NCBI RefSeq assembly: GCF_038396675.1
Contig: NC_088921.1
Coordinates: 21,371,001 to 21,435,000, forward strand
Direction: 5' to 3'
DNA from: Hydra vulgaris
Taxonomy: Eukaryota; Cnidaria; Hydrozoa; Anthoathecata; Hydridae
Length of the DNA stretch: 64,000 nucleotides
Positions within the stretch are counted from its first letter, which is position 1. Each line of letters begins with the position of its first letter. Positions 51,276 to 64,000 of this stretch are shown piece after piece. Both the position numbers and the translations under genes were made by a program. The notes beneath the pieces are model-generated. The model saw only the letters and a program-made list of their open reading frames with translations, had not been told where the DNA came from and did not search any database.

Positions 51276-51689
51276 AAGAAAGAATAAATAAAATCTTCTA
51301 TAACGTTAAATTTAGCATTTTTGAAAAACATTGCACTTTCTAACATTTAGTAATATATCTGCCCGCTTTCTCTTTGCTCATCATCTAACTTACTCTTGTT
51401 CTAAACTTGTCTATGCGGGCCTTGATAATGAGGCCTCGCAACTAAATTGATGAGGATAAACCACAATACCAAAGAATAAATAAAATACAAAATAATAAGC
51501 TGTCATGACCGTAAAATACAGGTCTATTTCTATATTTAAACCTTACTTCAATATTTTTTAGTAAAAGGTACAAAAATAACTATAAACATATAGAAAAACT
51601 ATACTTATTATTTACTTTTAAAAGCTATAAATCTCCTATTATAAACCATTACTTTAAAAAACTTTAAAACTTTTGGTATACGTTGCTAG

Positions 51690-53640
51690 TTAACAAAGGA
51701 GCGAATATTAGTACTATTCGCACGAAGCAAAAACTAATCGAAGAAGGAGAAAAAGCCTCAAAATTTTTCTATAATTTGGAAAAAGTTCAACAGCGAAACA
51801 AGTCAATTACCGAAATTCGCAAGAATGACGGCACATTGACGAGTGAACCTGGTGAAATATGAAACTTCCTAGTTTCATATTATAAAAACATTTACACCAA
51901 AACTAGTTTATGCAAAGACAGCCAAAACTATATCTTCTCACACATCACTAAACGTGATGATGAAAAACAATTTTTAAACAACCGCCTAACCGTCGCCAAA
52001 CTAAAAGAAGCCCTTTTTAAATTTGAAAACAGAAAATCTCCAGGCTATGACGGACTTCCAGCTAAATTTTATAAAAACTTTTAACACATTCTAGAAAAAG
52101 ATTTTGAAGAACTTGCCTACGAAATACTTTTCGTAGAAAAAAACACTAGCCACTCTATGAAAAAATCTATTATTTCACTAATCCCCAAACAAGGAGAACT
52201 TACTGAATGCAAAAACTGGAGTCCCATATCCTTTAATCGGCGCTGATTACAGAATAACCACGAAAGCGCTGGCCCTACGACTTGCAAAAGTAATGGGGAA
52301 AATTATAGAACCAAATCAAACTTGCGGAATCCCAGGTAGAACAATATTCTCAAATTTACATTTAGTCCGTGATTTTATAGATTACGCGCAATTTAAAAAT
52401 TTACCTAGTTTCATTTTGTCAATAGATCAAGAAAAGGCGTTTGATAAAGTCGATCGTGCGTTTCTGCTTCAGATTCTCCGAAAATTTTGTGTCTTTTGTT
52501 AACACCTTATATTCAGAAGTTTCGGCATCTGTTCTTAATTGCGGTTTCCTGTCAGCCTCCTTTCCTACGGAAAGCGGAGTTAGGGTAACCCCCTCTTTCC
52601 TACGGAAAGCGGAGTCAGGGTAACCCCCTCTCTCTTGCAGTACGTTTTTGTAGCCGAAGCTCTCGCTTTCGGTCATCAGAGCGGACAGCAGAATAGAGGG
52701 TTTCCCGTTACCAGGTACACATAAACTCCTCAAAATACAGCATAACGCAGATGATTCGAACTTTTTTGCCAGGGACGTAAAATCAGTCCGCTTTTTTTTT
52801 CGAAAAAACAAAACTGTTTGAAAAAGCAAGTGTTTCAATGATCAACCCCTCAAAACGGAAGGGTCTCGCCCTTGGGGGTTTTGGTCTTAAAATATACCCG
52901 GAATTGGACGACATAGAGTGGAACAACAGCACCGGTTAGTTACTACTAAATACTAGGTGTTAATTTTTACACCAGACTGAGCGATACTACCAATTTCAAC
53001 TGGTTAGTAACTCTAAACAACATAGAGAACGTCTGCACAAAGCCATTTTCGAAAACCTGTGGCAAAAGACCAATTACAATCTGGTCAAGAGAGAGACACT
53101 TTTTTTACCCGTCAAAAGCGGGGTTCTCTGAATTTTATCACCGAAGAAGCAAAGTCTTCGCCTCAAAACACTCTTTTAACTGAAAGAATGCGAAGAGGAC
53201 AAAACTCACGATTATTACTACTTTTCAAAGTATTGGCTGGCGAGTTCACTCATAAAATTTACGAACCAAAACCAAAGCTGGAACTTTTTAAAACAGAACA
53301 ATTTTCCAAAACACTGGGACAACAAAACGTCTCAGTACTACAAAACAACAATAGAAATATTAGAAAAAAACGGGTCTCTTTTTATAATCCACCTAAAAAC
53401 AACAAAAAATTTTAATAACTCCTTGACATCTCGAAACAATTTTTCTCCGATAAATTCGATTTTCTCGATTGAAACGGCGGAAAATCCCACTCCGCAGCTG
53501 CTGTTTACATCTACTCAAACCAACATGAGTGCAATATGGAACAGTAGATGCCACCACAAAAAAATTGACCCAATGGCAGTGATCAGGGTAAAAATCAGGA
53601 ATATCAGGAATATTATTGCTTTAAAAATATAATTATCATG
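51690..53640 (+). pseudogene. ORF2 relic related to the U2-targeted Tx1 elements
   Basis: EEGEKASKFFYNLEK (51745-51785), an RKSPGYDGLPAKFYKNF block (52030-52080), SIISLIPKQGELTECKNW (about 52165-52220), then the frame 52293-52502 with NQTCGIPGRTIFSNLHLVRD and motif A ILSIDQEKAFDKVDRAFL. This matches the ORF2 at 1313 (QTCSVPGRNIYSNIFLVRD, ILTIDQEKAFDKID) much better than the other relics do. Motif B is broken by a 35-bp tandem duplication (52561-52630), and motif C reads HNADD for YADD (about 52742-52755). C-terminal pieces extend to about 53640 (MSAIWNSRCHHKK). No poly(A) or U2 sequence adjoins it. Confidence 0.8.
52561..52630 (+). repeat. 35-bp tandem duplication inside RT motif B
   Basis: Two copies of tttcctacggaaagcggagt plus 15 bp, differing at one base. 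The period is not a multiple of three, so it shifts the frame of the relic. Confidence 0.9.
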
Positions 53641-54239
53641 TCCGTAGAAACACCGCGGACATTTACTGTGAGTTTTTTTGTATTAAAAATGTTTTTTGTC
53701 AAATAAAGAATGGAAATCTAAAACTAAACATATAAGCTAAAATAAAACTACGGCCCATTGTATGTTTAGTTATCTCCTTCCCTCTTGCAATTTTTCCTAA
53801 TTTAAACATCAAAAATTATTATTATATATGATTAGCAAATCACTGCCAGCCCTTATTTAATAAAATATAATTTTAACACATTAGTGTTTATTTATATATT
53901 ATAATTTCTTTTGATCTAAATCTTTTTTACCTTATGAATCTTCTTTCAACCTATTTTAGAATTTCTCTTTTTTTTAACCTTATCTAAACTCTCATTTTCT
54001 TTCCGCACAACGGCAAAAAAATTAAAAAATAAAAAATACAAAAAATATCAAACCAAAAAACACACAAAAAAAAAATACAAAAATATATATTATAAAGTAA
54101 ATACAAAATAGAAAATGTACATATTTACGAACACTTGTAAAATCTATATATTTTAAAATTTTAAAAAACCTGAGTTAATGTTGTTATAAGAAAAATTGTA
54201 TATATTTATTATTTCTAATTGTATATTATTAGAAAAAAA
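53641..54239. other. AT-rich DNA, nothing recognised
   Basis: Contains tgtccg...cggaca near 53640-53665, a short inverted repeat, and otherwise only A/T-rich sequence. Confidence 0.5.
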
Positions 54240-54587
<348 letters not shown>

Positions 54588-57004
54588 TTTTTTTATATAT
54601 TCAGTAATTAATTTCATGAATTACAAAATCATTATTTACATAATTTAAAAATACATATAAACTTAAAGTTTATATGTTAAATATTAGCATAGACTTTTGT
54701 TCAAATAAATAAAATACGAACCATTGTGGATTGTGGTTTTAAAAAAATAGTCTAAAAAAGCTTTGAAAAAAAAAAAATTAATTTTAAATCACACATTTGT
54801 TAAGAAATTAACAAAACAATACAATTTTCAACTGTTTTCAATTCTATTTAAGTCTATATTGAACAAACAAGTCATCTGATGTATTCGAATTAAATGAAGG
54901 AAAAAATACACTACATGTTATACCTGGAAATCAATTTATACATAACAGCCCAAAAAAAAAATTCAAAAAGATTTATCTACAAAAAAAATTTATTTACGTT
55001 TGCATCATCAATTAATAATTGGTAGGTTAACAACATTAAAAAATCTTAAAAGAATAATTACAGATATAACCCCTCCTGCTTTCTCCTCATATAGTAAATT
55101 CAATAGGATCTAAACTCCTTATAAAAAAGGAGGGAGTTGACCTTTCGCCCTAAATTTGGGCTCACACCTTATGTGTCTTTTGAGATCTGAGCCATAAAAA
55201 AACATAAAAAAAATGTGGTATCCGAACCACGGTTTTATTGATTACAAACTCTTCGGGTTATACTCTCGGTCACGCTGGCATATTGCTTAATGAAAAATTT
55301 ATAATAATTTTTTTCTACAAAAATAAATGCTCTGGACCAAAACTAGGCAGAGATTGCCAAAATACAGTTTTAAAACAAAAGTAAAACTGTAAAAATTGAT
55401 ACACGTTTTAATATATTTTAAGAATACATTATTTTAACTTTACATAAGTAACATATTTGCATACACTTTTGCTCACGTTTTCATATAACAAATGTACAGC
55501 AACTCATTTTTAACACTACCTCGTTGCAATGACTGCCAAGGGTTCCTTGTCAAACACGTTTGAAGGGGCGCTTCTACTACTAACAGGATTAAGTTCGGCA
55601 ATAATATATATTGACTAACTGATCGGACCCGTAATAATACGGGTCTTTGTAAACCTAATACAAACCGAACTTTTCTAAACTTTTTCTTTTTATATATCCT
55701 AGCCACCATTTCAATACATGTCTGTTCCACAACAATTATTTCTATACCTGTCCCTTAACTTTGCGTATTGACGTCATTTTGTGGCAAAATAAAATTTATT
55801 CGTTAAGTTTCCTTTTGCAATTATTTTACATTTTTTCGATTAATTTTAATTATGTATATACATAAAGTCGCACAGAAAAATATATTACTGGTACCGATAC
55901 ATCATTTTATGGATAAGAGTTCATATTTATTACAATAGTAACAAATAAATAGCTTTGTCTTTATTGGAATATAACCTATAAAAATATATTCCATATTCTG
56001 TTAATAAAATAAATTTTCCTTAAAAATTTAAATAAAACCTTTTTTCTAGTTTAATTATCTAGCTTTTTTTCCCGCAAAAATTGTGGTTATAACGATTTAC
56101 GTAAACGCCGCGTCTAATTTTTTAATGGTCTAAGAATTAGAAGGCGTAATTTTAGCAATCAGAAATTATCTAAAGAGGAGCAAATTGAAGTTTCAAATTT
56201 TCCACTTGGATAAGACAACATGTTTTGTGTTTTTTCAATCTTGTCAAGTTTTTTATTTACAAAAACATAAACTAATACGACCCTGAATTATTCGTTACAT
56301 AGAAAGTATAATTAAAATTTATATAATTATATATACTGAAAAACTAATAATATAAATAAATACATATAAATATTATTTATATATACATAAAATATATACA
56401 AAAAATATCATTTCAATTACCAACCACCTTAATAACCACAAGTTTTTTAACCAACATAACTTATCCGAGACATAAACCTCAAGTCCAACATCAGTTGTCT
56501 AATTAACATTTCAAAATATCCGCCTACTAATTGTACGAAACATTGTCCATTTCACCTTTTTCAAAATGTTTATAATAAAATTTTATTTTCAGTACTACAA
56601 CATATAAAGATTTTAATTTTTGGAAATAATGATAAAAATCCAAATATCTTTCGAAACGAAACTCTTTGCACCACAAATGCTCGCCAACAGTTCCTAACGG
56701 AAAAAAAACTTACGAACCGAGGCATAATAAATACATTTAATTACGTTTTATGAATTAAATAGGTATAATTAACTAAGTACTTAGAACACTAATTTTTATA
56801 TGATATTGATAAGTTTCAGTTTTAAACTTTTATAAAAAAATCAAGACTTTCATAAAGTATACTTTTTAAAATGTCATTTAATGAATAAGAATTAAATAAT
56901 GAAGATAACTTGAACAAAGTAAACATACGAATGCAACTGCGTTATCGGGAAACAATTTGTTGAAATCAAAAAAAGATCTAATTTAAGTGAAAAATGCTAA
57001 AACC
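54588..57004. other. AT-rich DNA, no gene recognised
   Basis: No frame with recognisable domains and no tRNA or rRNA features. A GC-richer patch at 55060-55290 and 55500-55640 gave no match to anything I know. Confidence 0.5.
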
Positions 57005-57074
<70 letters not shown>

Positions 57075-57100
57075 TATATATATATTTAAATATATATAGT
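57005..57100. repeat. (TA)n microsatellite
   Basis: TA tract with a few A interruptions near its right end. Confidence 0.95.
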
Positions 57101-57829
57101 GTGCAACGGAAAAGCAGAGAATGTCAGTTTTTAAAAATATTGAGAATTTTTTAATAACATGTTATGCAAACCATAAACTACTTTCAGTGTTAAATTTGAA
57201 GCAAATAAATAATAATTATTGGTCTAATTTATGAGAAGGAAAGGAAACACAAATGTACTCCATATATATATGTATAAACTTTTGAAAACCATTTAACAAC
57301 ACTTTTTATCATTTAACAACATTTTGTATAACAGTTAGATGAATGCTTTCGCAAGTATTCTTTCGAAATGGTTTTTTCTATTTTTTATTTTGTCATTAAA
57401 AAAAGAATACATGGGTGTTTTATATAAATAAAATTTACATGACCGTGATTAAAAGAAGACAATATTTGCCTTATCACTACGCCCCGACGTGCTTTTATCA
57501 GAAAGCGTGAACAACCATTAAATTGTAAACATAAAATTACTTTGTATGGTTTAAACAATAAATACAAATTTTGCAAGTATGTAAAGATCAGAAACTAATC
57601 TATAATCCAACAGAAAAAAAAATCGTAAATAAAAGATAAAAAAAAAAATAATAATAAATATAACAATTACACAAGAAAAATTAAAAAAAAGTTAGTAGGA
57701 GAATTGAAGGAAAATTTAAAATAAAGAGCAGTTAATAAGATGGTTGTTAAAAAAGAAAAAAAAAAATTAAAATCAAAAAAAAAAAAAAAAACGAAAAAAA
57801 GGAGACAAAATAAAGAATCATAAAAAAAA
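57101..57829. other. AT-rich DNA, nothing recognised
   Basis: A-rich from about 57600 to 57840, which may be the A-rich 3' tail region of the minus-strand LINE relic that follows, read backwards. Confidence 0.4.
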
Positions 57830-59465
57830 ATTAATTCGTTTAAATCGTTAAAAAGTTTTTGTTTAATTAGCGAAAATGGAATAGAATTTTTCAGCTGGTT
57901 ATTTAATAAAGTGTTCTATAATTTAGGACCTCTGATGGCAATAGAAAATTTAGTAATCAAATAGTGCATTTTAGGTTGCTCATAATTGTAACTTGAAAAT
58001 CTTGAAGGGTACTCCTGTTTAATTTTATTAAAAAGTTTATTAAATATTATAGGCGTTACTTTATTATGAAACTTATAGAAATATAAGAATTTGATAAAGG
58101 TTCAACTGAAAAAACATTAAGTATGTGATGATTTTTAAATAGTTCTTTAGAATGTGTAAAACCTGCACCTTAAAATAATTCTGACAGCGTGTTTTTGTCT
58201 ACTAAGCAATTTTTTAACTTTACTTACATTAGAGCTGCACCATGTAATATTAGCATAGTTTATATAACAATGTATGAGGGAGAAATATAAGTTTTTAAAC
58301 AGTTTTGGTTTAATAACTGGTTAGCTTTGTATAAAATGCCAATATTTTTTTGAAATTTCATCTTCTTGACGTTAAGTGTTCTCTCCATGTCAAGTTTTTG
58401 TCAAGTATCATACCTAAAAACTTTAATGATGACTCTCTAACTATTTTAGAGTTACCAAGATAAAAATCAGGAAGTATTAATAGAATATTTTCTTTATCGT
58501 GAATTCTATGAAAAAAGTAAACTTAGTATTGTTTAAATTCAAGGACAATTTGTTTCCTTAAACCATTCCGCAAGATTTCTAAAAATTCCTTGTTTACTAT
58601 TTTAAATAAAAAGTTGACATCTCCATTAGAATAAAATAAGTTCGTGTCATCTGCAAATAAAACTGAATTAAAAATGTTTGAAAACTTATGAAAGTCGCTT
58701 ACATAAATAAGGAATAACAGTGGACCCAGAATTGGGGAATACCGCAAGTTATAGTCAAGTAATCAGTTTTTCCTTTTTCGTGTGCTCTATGTATTGCTTT
58801 CTATTGCTTTGATAAATTTTTAACCATTCTAAATATGTGCTTTTAATTCCATAACTTTCAATTTTTTGTATAAGAATTTTATTTGATTCAAAAGTTAATT
58901 TCTTATAAAAATTCAATTTTTTTAACTAGAATTTGATTTAAAAGATATTAGCTTTGCTAAGATCTTTAAAAACCATGAGGGTAAACTTACTTTCGTTAAA
59001 TGCTTTAAATATATTGTGAATAATAATAATAATAGCATGGCCAGTTGAGTACCCTGGCTAAAATCCAAATCGTTTATTATGTAGAATATTATTTATATTA
59101 GGAAAAATTAAAATTCGGTTATTCATAAAACTCGCTCTAAGTTTTTTAAGAAGCAAGGAAGATTCGAAATTGGTCTGAAATTTTTAGGATTAGAAATGTC
59201 TCCTGATTTGAAATAGGCTTATGAACCTCGCAATTTTAAGTTTCTCCGGATAAATACCTAGTTTTATCGATTTTTTAATTACGTTACTACTAATATTATC
59301 ATACCCCAGAATTTTGTTTAGTATTAAAAGATATACTGCAGCTTAGAGTTCTTTTTCAGTAACTTCTTAATTATCCATCTCAGAGGTCTTATTAGGAGTA
59401 AAATATGACTCAAAGTTTACTTCAGTAGTTTCTATTTTATGCTAAAGCGGAACTTACACTGACAA
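57830..59465 (-). pseudogene. CR1/L2-like RT relic, minus strand
   Basis: On the minus strand: FESYFTPNKTSEMDN (about 59415-59365), ILGYDNISSNVIKKS (about 59315-59265), an RPIS-type region lost to indels, DLSKAN for the usual DLSKAFDT (about 58960), then frame 58747-58523 with GPLLFLIYVSDFHKF, VLFADDTNLFYSNGD (motif C, FADD), a SLKFLGMILDKNLTWREH block (about 58425-58375), and the C-terminal RGPKL..TLLNN region (about 57945-57900). Several frameshifts and stops. Confidence 0.8.
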
Positions 59466-59734
59466 AATATTGATTATGTGTTTCTGCAAATAAAGATTCA
59501 TTTGTACTTTGTAATAGTTTTATTTTCAATGTTTAGATTTATAGGATGGCTATTTCCGTCAGTTTGTTTCGTGCCAGTTACTTCTAAAACTATGTTCCAA
59601 GTATTTTTTGGATCATTTTTATGTTTTATTAAATGCTCGGCATTTTTTCAGTCTATTAATTTGTGGAATATAGTTTTTTTGACATAAGACGTTAAAGTAA
59701 TTATTTATATATATTATACGTTAAAGTAATTATT

Positions 59735-59760
59735 TATATATATATATTATATAATATATA

Positions 59761-59840
<80 letters not shown>
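59735..59840. repeat. (TA)n microsatellite
   Basis: About 100 bp of TA, preceded by a short direct repeat of acgttaaagtaattatttat (59689-59740). Confidence 0.95.
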
Positions 59841-59843
<3 letters not shown>

Positions 59844-60465
59844 ACAACAATCATTATTATATATTTCAAGAGCAAATAATATTTACATGTCTCCAGTTTA
59901 TATAAATGTCCACCACAAATAATTACAATATCTAAAGAGCGTTAACAATGCTGTTTTACGCATGCGCGTTTGACATTTTAACCCATGCGAGTTAAAATAA
60001 TAAACTTAAAAATTCGTGGTTTATAATATAAAATGCTGGGTATTAACCCATGCATTTAAAAAATATACGCAAGTCCGTCGCAACAAAGGGCTACTAGGGA
60101 CTTGCTGTTGTTGTCGTTGAAAATAAATGTCAATTGTTTCTTAAATATATTTTAATATATATTAGTAGTACTATGTAGTTGTAAGGAATCTTGCAGAAGA
60201 CTAAGAAAATCTTTTATCGAGAACCTTTAAAATACAAAATAGAGTAACTAAAAATTTTAAGAGTAAAGACCCACATTAATTTTTTGAAGTCTACTGTTCA
60301 GTAATATTTTACTATGTGTAGTTGTTAACGATTTTTATTTATTTATTTATATTTTATGTTTTATTTCTTTTTTAAATATTTTTATAGCTTAATTTGGTTT
60401 TTTTTACATTTTATTATATTAATTGTTCTTTTATATTTAATAGATATCGATAAAATTGGTTTTGT
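59841..60465. other. AT-rich DNA, nothing recognised
   Basis: A short stretch with aacccatgc repeated (59980 and 60045) and otherwise AT-rich noncoding sequence. Confidence 0.4.
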
Positions 60466-60468
60466 TAA

Positions 60469-60789
60469 TTATGAGTCTTTTAGTTTTTTCTTCAGGGCAA
60501 TAAGATTATTCAATTTAGTAAGTTCTATATTTTGAGGTATTGTTTTGTGGTATAAATAGAGGCCACGGTATGCAATCGAAAATCTCGAAAATTTGGTTTT
60601 TTTTATGGGCAATGTAAAGTTTCCGGTTCCTCGTGAGATATATCTGTTGGCGTTGGTTTGAAAAAAGTTATTAGTATAATGAGTTGGGACAAGTCCGAGC
60701 TTATATTTGGGCATAAATAAAACATTTTGGTAGATGTTAATTTGATAGGTATTTAAAGCATTCAAGTTTTTAAAGTAAAGGATCGGCAT
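60469..60789 (-). pseudogene. C-terminal end of a CR1/L2-like ORF2
   Basis: Open for 106 codons: NALNTYQINIYQNVLFMPKY, PTHYTNNFF, RFSIAYRGLYLYHKTIP and a final NLIALKKKLKD. This is the usual C-terminus of LINE proteins of this type. No start of its own; the ATG is internal. Confidence 0.75.
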
Positions 60790-60889
60790 GAGTGAATTTA
60801 TTTTTATTATAAACCAATCTTGATGCGTGTTTTTTCGTGTTTTTTTATAAAAATTTGTTTTAAATGATTGGAAAATTTAAATAAATCAC

Positions 60890-61085
60890 CTTCAGGTGGA
60901 CGGTAACATGTGGAGACCAGTATGTTTTTTCATTTGTTGCTTGTTATTTCAATTGTAAAAACCTCACTATCGGCATCTGAGATCGAAAGGTCATCTCTTA
61001 TTTTCGTAACTTGATCATTCTTAATATAAGTTATAATTCCACCTCCCCTTTTGTTGTTCTTCTTTCAGATGATAATAATTTGTCG
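60890..61085 (-). pseudogene. Endonuclease fragment of the same CR1/L2-like element
   Basis: Encodes KRGGGIITYIKNDQ, DDLSISDADSEVFTIEI and STCYRPPEGD in order, the GG..YI and YRPP blocks of CR1/L2 endonucleases. The GDFN and SDH motifs are absent because of the deletion. Confidence 0.72.
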
Positions 61086-61550
61086 TTAGGAATTTTTAAA
61101 CTTGAATTTATTCTGCATGATTCGTTAGAACACCACGTTTCTGTTAGATATATCACACTGAATAGATAACTGCATTCGTTAAGAAAATGTTTTAGCTTAT
61201 CCATGTTGGTATTTATACTTCTTATGTTAATGCGTATTACAGTAAAGTTACTCTTTAAGGTTTTTAGTTCAATTTTAAAAGTTTTTATTTCAAAAAAGGA
61301 TGAAATAAAATTGTTTTCGTTAAAAAATGCAAATCAGCGTCAGAAATATCATTAAAACATTTGCTGGATTAAAAACATTAAAGTGTAATTTTTCAAAATC
61401 TATTGTTAAGTTAGTCATTATTTAAAATCGGTAAAATAGCGCTTCGCTTAACGAAACTTTGCGCGTTTACTTTCTAAAATCTCTACAATAAAATTTATCA
61501 AATTTAATAATTGCAAATTTACCTTCGTTACGTACCCGTTTAATTTCTTC

Positions 61551-62205
61551 CTAAAGCTTCTTTCTTTCTAACATCGTTTCTTTTGCACAATCTTCATTAA
61601 TATAAATGCCGGTTCCTTTAAGTTTATTTACTGAGCTTAATATTTTATTTTTATCATGATAATTCAAAAGCTTTAAAACGATTGATCTTGGTGTTTTCTT
61701 ATTTTTAATTGCACCGACTCGGTGCGCTCGTTCCACAACTACTTCACTTAATATATTTAGTTTTGTTTTAAAGATGTCTTTTACAGCCTTCTCACAATCA
61801 CTATAGTTTTCTTCAGGTTTTTCTTTTATGTCATCGATTATTACGTCTTGAGCAATTTTCTAAGTCAATAGATTTTTTTTTCAACATCAAAATTTCATTA
61901 TCGTATTTTGTTCTTATATAAATAAATTCATCCCTAGCTTTTTCCTCTTTGAAATTTATGCTGACTTTTATTTCGTCAACTTTATTTTCAACTCTTCTAC
62001 TATTTAACTTGTTATTGTTTATTTCAACGTCCATTTTGTCTAACCTTGCTGTTTATATTTTGAAGTTCGAACTTAATATTGTAGTGAAGTTTTTTTCATG
62101 ATCTTTGAGTTTCTCCGTTTCTGCTAGTATACTTTTTTTTTGTTCATCTAGTTTGCTTGTGATAATATTTTCTATACTTTTAATATTTATTTCAATTTTT
62201 ATTGG
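61551..62205 (-). pseudogene. ORF1 relic of the CR1/L2-like element (coiled coil + RRM-like)
   Basis: Frame 62034-61831 encodes a heptad-like, charged segment (ENKVDEIKVSINFKEEKARD, LENCSRRNN), and frame 61736-61551 encodes ERAHRVGAIK, RSIVLKLLNYHDKNKIL and GTGIYINEDCAKET. That order, coiled coil, an ENCSRRNN turn and an ERAHRVG..KF domain, is typical of L1-like (transposase_22-type) ORF1 proteins. A frameshift separates the two halves. Confidence 0.78.
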
Positions 62206-62297
62206 AAATAAAGTTATGCTCAAAAAAAAGAATACGTCTTACTCGTCTTGTGCCGCAAACGCAAACTAGAAGCAAAAAAAAAAAGCAAAAAAAAGAC

Positions 62298-62571
<274 letters not shown>

Positions 62572-62929
62572 TTTTTTTTCTAATTTAAGGAAGTGATTTT
62601 TAACATTTACTTCCGTTAAAATATTATTATATAGTTTTAAAGTTTACTAAAAGTTTAGCACGCAGAGCAGCTGAAAAAAAACGTCATACTTCAAGTGCTA
62701 CCACACTAGAATTGTTCGCCGTAAACCAAAACTTAGAAATATTTTGCATTTTTGTCTTCTGTATTTCAAGTTGCTATTGCGGAAGATGCACATGCCCAAA
62801 TTTACCTTCAGTAGAGCATTATACGCTAAAAACTAATTAATAATAATTCCGTATCACCCTTTGCGAAAAGAAACTTGAGAAACAAATGGTGCACTAATAA
62901 ATATACCAAGACAAATACAAATTTTCAGC
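62572..62929. other. AT-rich DNA, nothing recognised
   Basis: No coding or RNA signal seen. Confidence 0.4.
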
Positions 62930-64000
62930 TAACAAATTATAAAGTGATTCATCAATTTAAAGGATCTGGGAAGAAAGGAGAGGGTTTGTGTGTATTTATA
63001 CGTAAATCTTTATCAACAAGCTAAAAAAAAGATTTATGTTCAACCAATAACGATTGTGAATCACTATGTGTGGAAATAATAAATAATGTGAATCATTGTG
63101 TGCGGAAATAAATAATAATAACCACAAAAAACAAAATCATTTACCTTTTATACTCACCACCCAATGATTCATTAAAACAATTTGAAAATCATATTAAAAA
63201 CATAATTAAAAATAAATTTAGCAAACATAAAAACATTTAATTTGTAGGTAATTTTAACCTTGACCTGAATATGAGTCAGATAAATACAAATATAAAAAAA
63301 TTCTTTTACGTCATATACCAGAAGAGCCGATATTCGACTAATTAATAAACCCACAAGAACAACTAGAGAGAGCGCAACAGTTATAGATCAAATAATCACT
63401 ACTGAGTTTAAATCAAAAATCAAAAACAGGAATATTTAAATGCCACGTTTCACATCACTTCCCTCTATTTCTTATCTCACAAAAATATGATAACATCTAT
63501 GCACAACAAGTTAAAAAGAAATAAGCGAAATATAAGTAAAAAATCATTGAAAAATTTTAATACTCTTTTATGAGATTTGAAATGGGATGACCTCCTTGAT
63601 GTTAAAAACACAGATGAGGCATACGATAAGTTTATTGATAAATTACAACAACTTTACAATATGGCTTTTTGTTTAGTTACAAAATGTGTGAAGAAAAAAC
63701 AACATTATTAAGTCCATGGATAACGTCTGGAATTATAATGTCGTCAAAAAAAAAGCAACCGATTATGTAATAAGTTTCTCAAAAAAATCTTTCAAGAATG
63801 AAACTATTACAAAAATTATAAACGAAACTATTACAAAAATTATAAACGTGTTTTTGAGATGGTTATTAAAAAGTCAAAGAAGTATTATTATACCGAGCAT
63901 TTAATAAAACATAAAAATGATCAAGTACTTGGAACATAATTTGGGAAGTAATTGGCACGAAACAAACTGACGGAAATAGTCTTCCTATAAATCTAAGCTA
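62930..64000 (+). pseudogene. CR1/L2-like endonuclease relic, continuing past the window
   Basis: Plus-strand blocks in mixed frames: EERRGFVCIY, YSPPNDSLKQFENHIKN (63150-63200), FVGNFNLDLNMSQI (63240-63285, the GDFN motif changed to GNFN), INPQEQLERAQQL*I (a NKPTR..ESATVIDHI relic near 63345-63395), KTGIFKCHVSHHFPLFLIS (63425-63475, the SDH motif changed to SHH) and SPWITSGIIMSSKKK (63710-63760), leading towards the RT. Decayed. Confidence 0.75.

Larger units (their letters stand above)
60469..62205 (-). mobile_element. Internally deleted CR1/L2-like LINE, minus strand
   Basis: On the minus strand: ORF1 relic (62205-61551), part of the endonuclease (about 61400-60890), then directly the C-terminal end of ORF2 (60789-60469). 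Most of the endonuclease and the whole RT are missing, so the copy suffered an internal deletion of roughly 2 kb or more. The upstream side of ORF1 abuts a (TA)n tract. Confidence 0.72.

Noticed and set aside
55060-55300. tRNA-like or other small RNA gene in a GC-richer patch
   Set aside because: No cloverleaf or A/B box pattern could be fitted.

Overview
The window is nuclear DNA from an AT-rich animal. It holds a tandem array of U2 spliceosomal snRNA genes that has been invaded by site-specific non-LTR retrotransposons, followed by about 29 kb of AT-rich DNA full of decayed transposons and (TA)n microsatellites. A cnidarian such as Hydra would fit, but the species cannot be read from the sequence.

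1-25.5 kb, invaded array: the U2 unit is 366 bp, a 192-nt U2 gene plus a 174-bp promoter/spacer. Twelve units can be followed here. Seven are split by retroelements at one point, U2 nt 35/36 to 47-50, and most insertions are flanked by a 12- or 15-bp target duplication (gtatctgttcttatc). Element A (1-4981) is an autonomous Tx1-clade element of Keno type: ORF1, then ORF2 with AP-endonuclease, reverse transcriptase and a C-terminal zinc knuckle. Element I (19310-22364) is a 5'-truncated second ORF2 lineage with about 840 bp of foreign DNA at its 5' end. Elements C, D, E, F, G and H carry only ORF1, between a structured 5' leader and a 3' tail. B is a 5'-truncated relative. The ORF1-only group looks like a U2-targeted counterpart of mammalian HAL1. 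Its ORF1 has a C-terminal 45-residue module (one or two copies) that element A's ORF1 lacks. Its 5' leader carries a segment resembling the stem-loop III region of U2.

25.6-34.6 kb, uninterrupted array: 25 tandem U2 genes without an insertion. Several match the consensus exactly. Many others have small lesions clustered at nt 8-14 and 33-66.

34.6-64 kb, array flank: AT-rich DNA without a convincing host gene. It holds three decayed copies of one Tx1/L1-clade LINE (36.4-41.5, 41.7-43.5 and 50.0-51.3 kb), a relic closer to the U2-targeted elements (51.7-53.6 kb), a minus-strand APE-type LINE (43.7-48.2 kb) split by a Tc1 transposon with intact inverted repeats and TA duplication (45128-46803), a shortened Tc1 copy (about 39.55-40.40 kb), CR1/L2-like relics (57.8-62.2 and 62.9-64 kb) and five main (TA)n tracts.

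Working model (inference): the U2 promoter left upstream of each insertion could drive read-through transcription. ORF2 protein from A-like elements would cut U2 and copy both its own RNA and the ORF1-only RNAs, while the array acts as a reservoir of targets and spare U2 genes.
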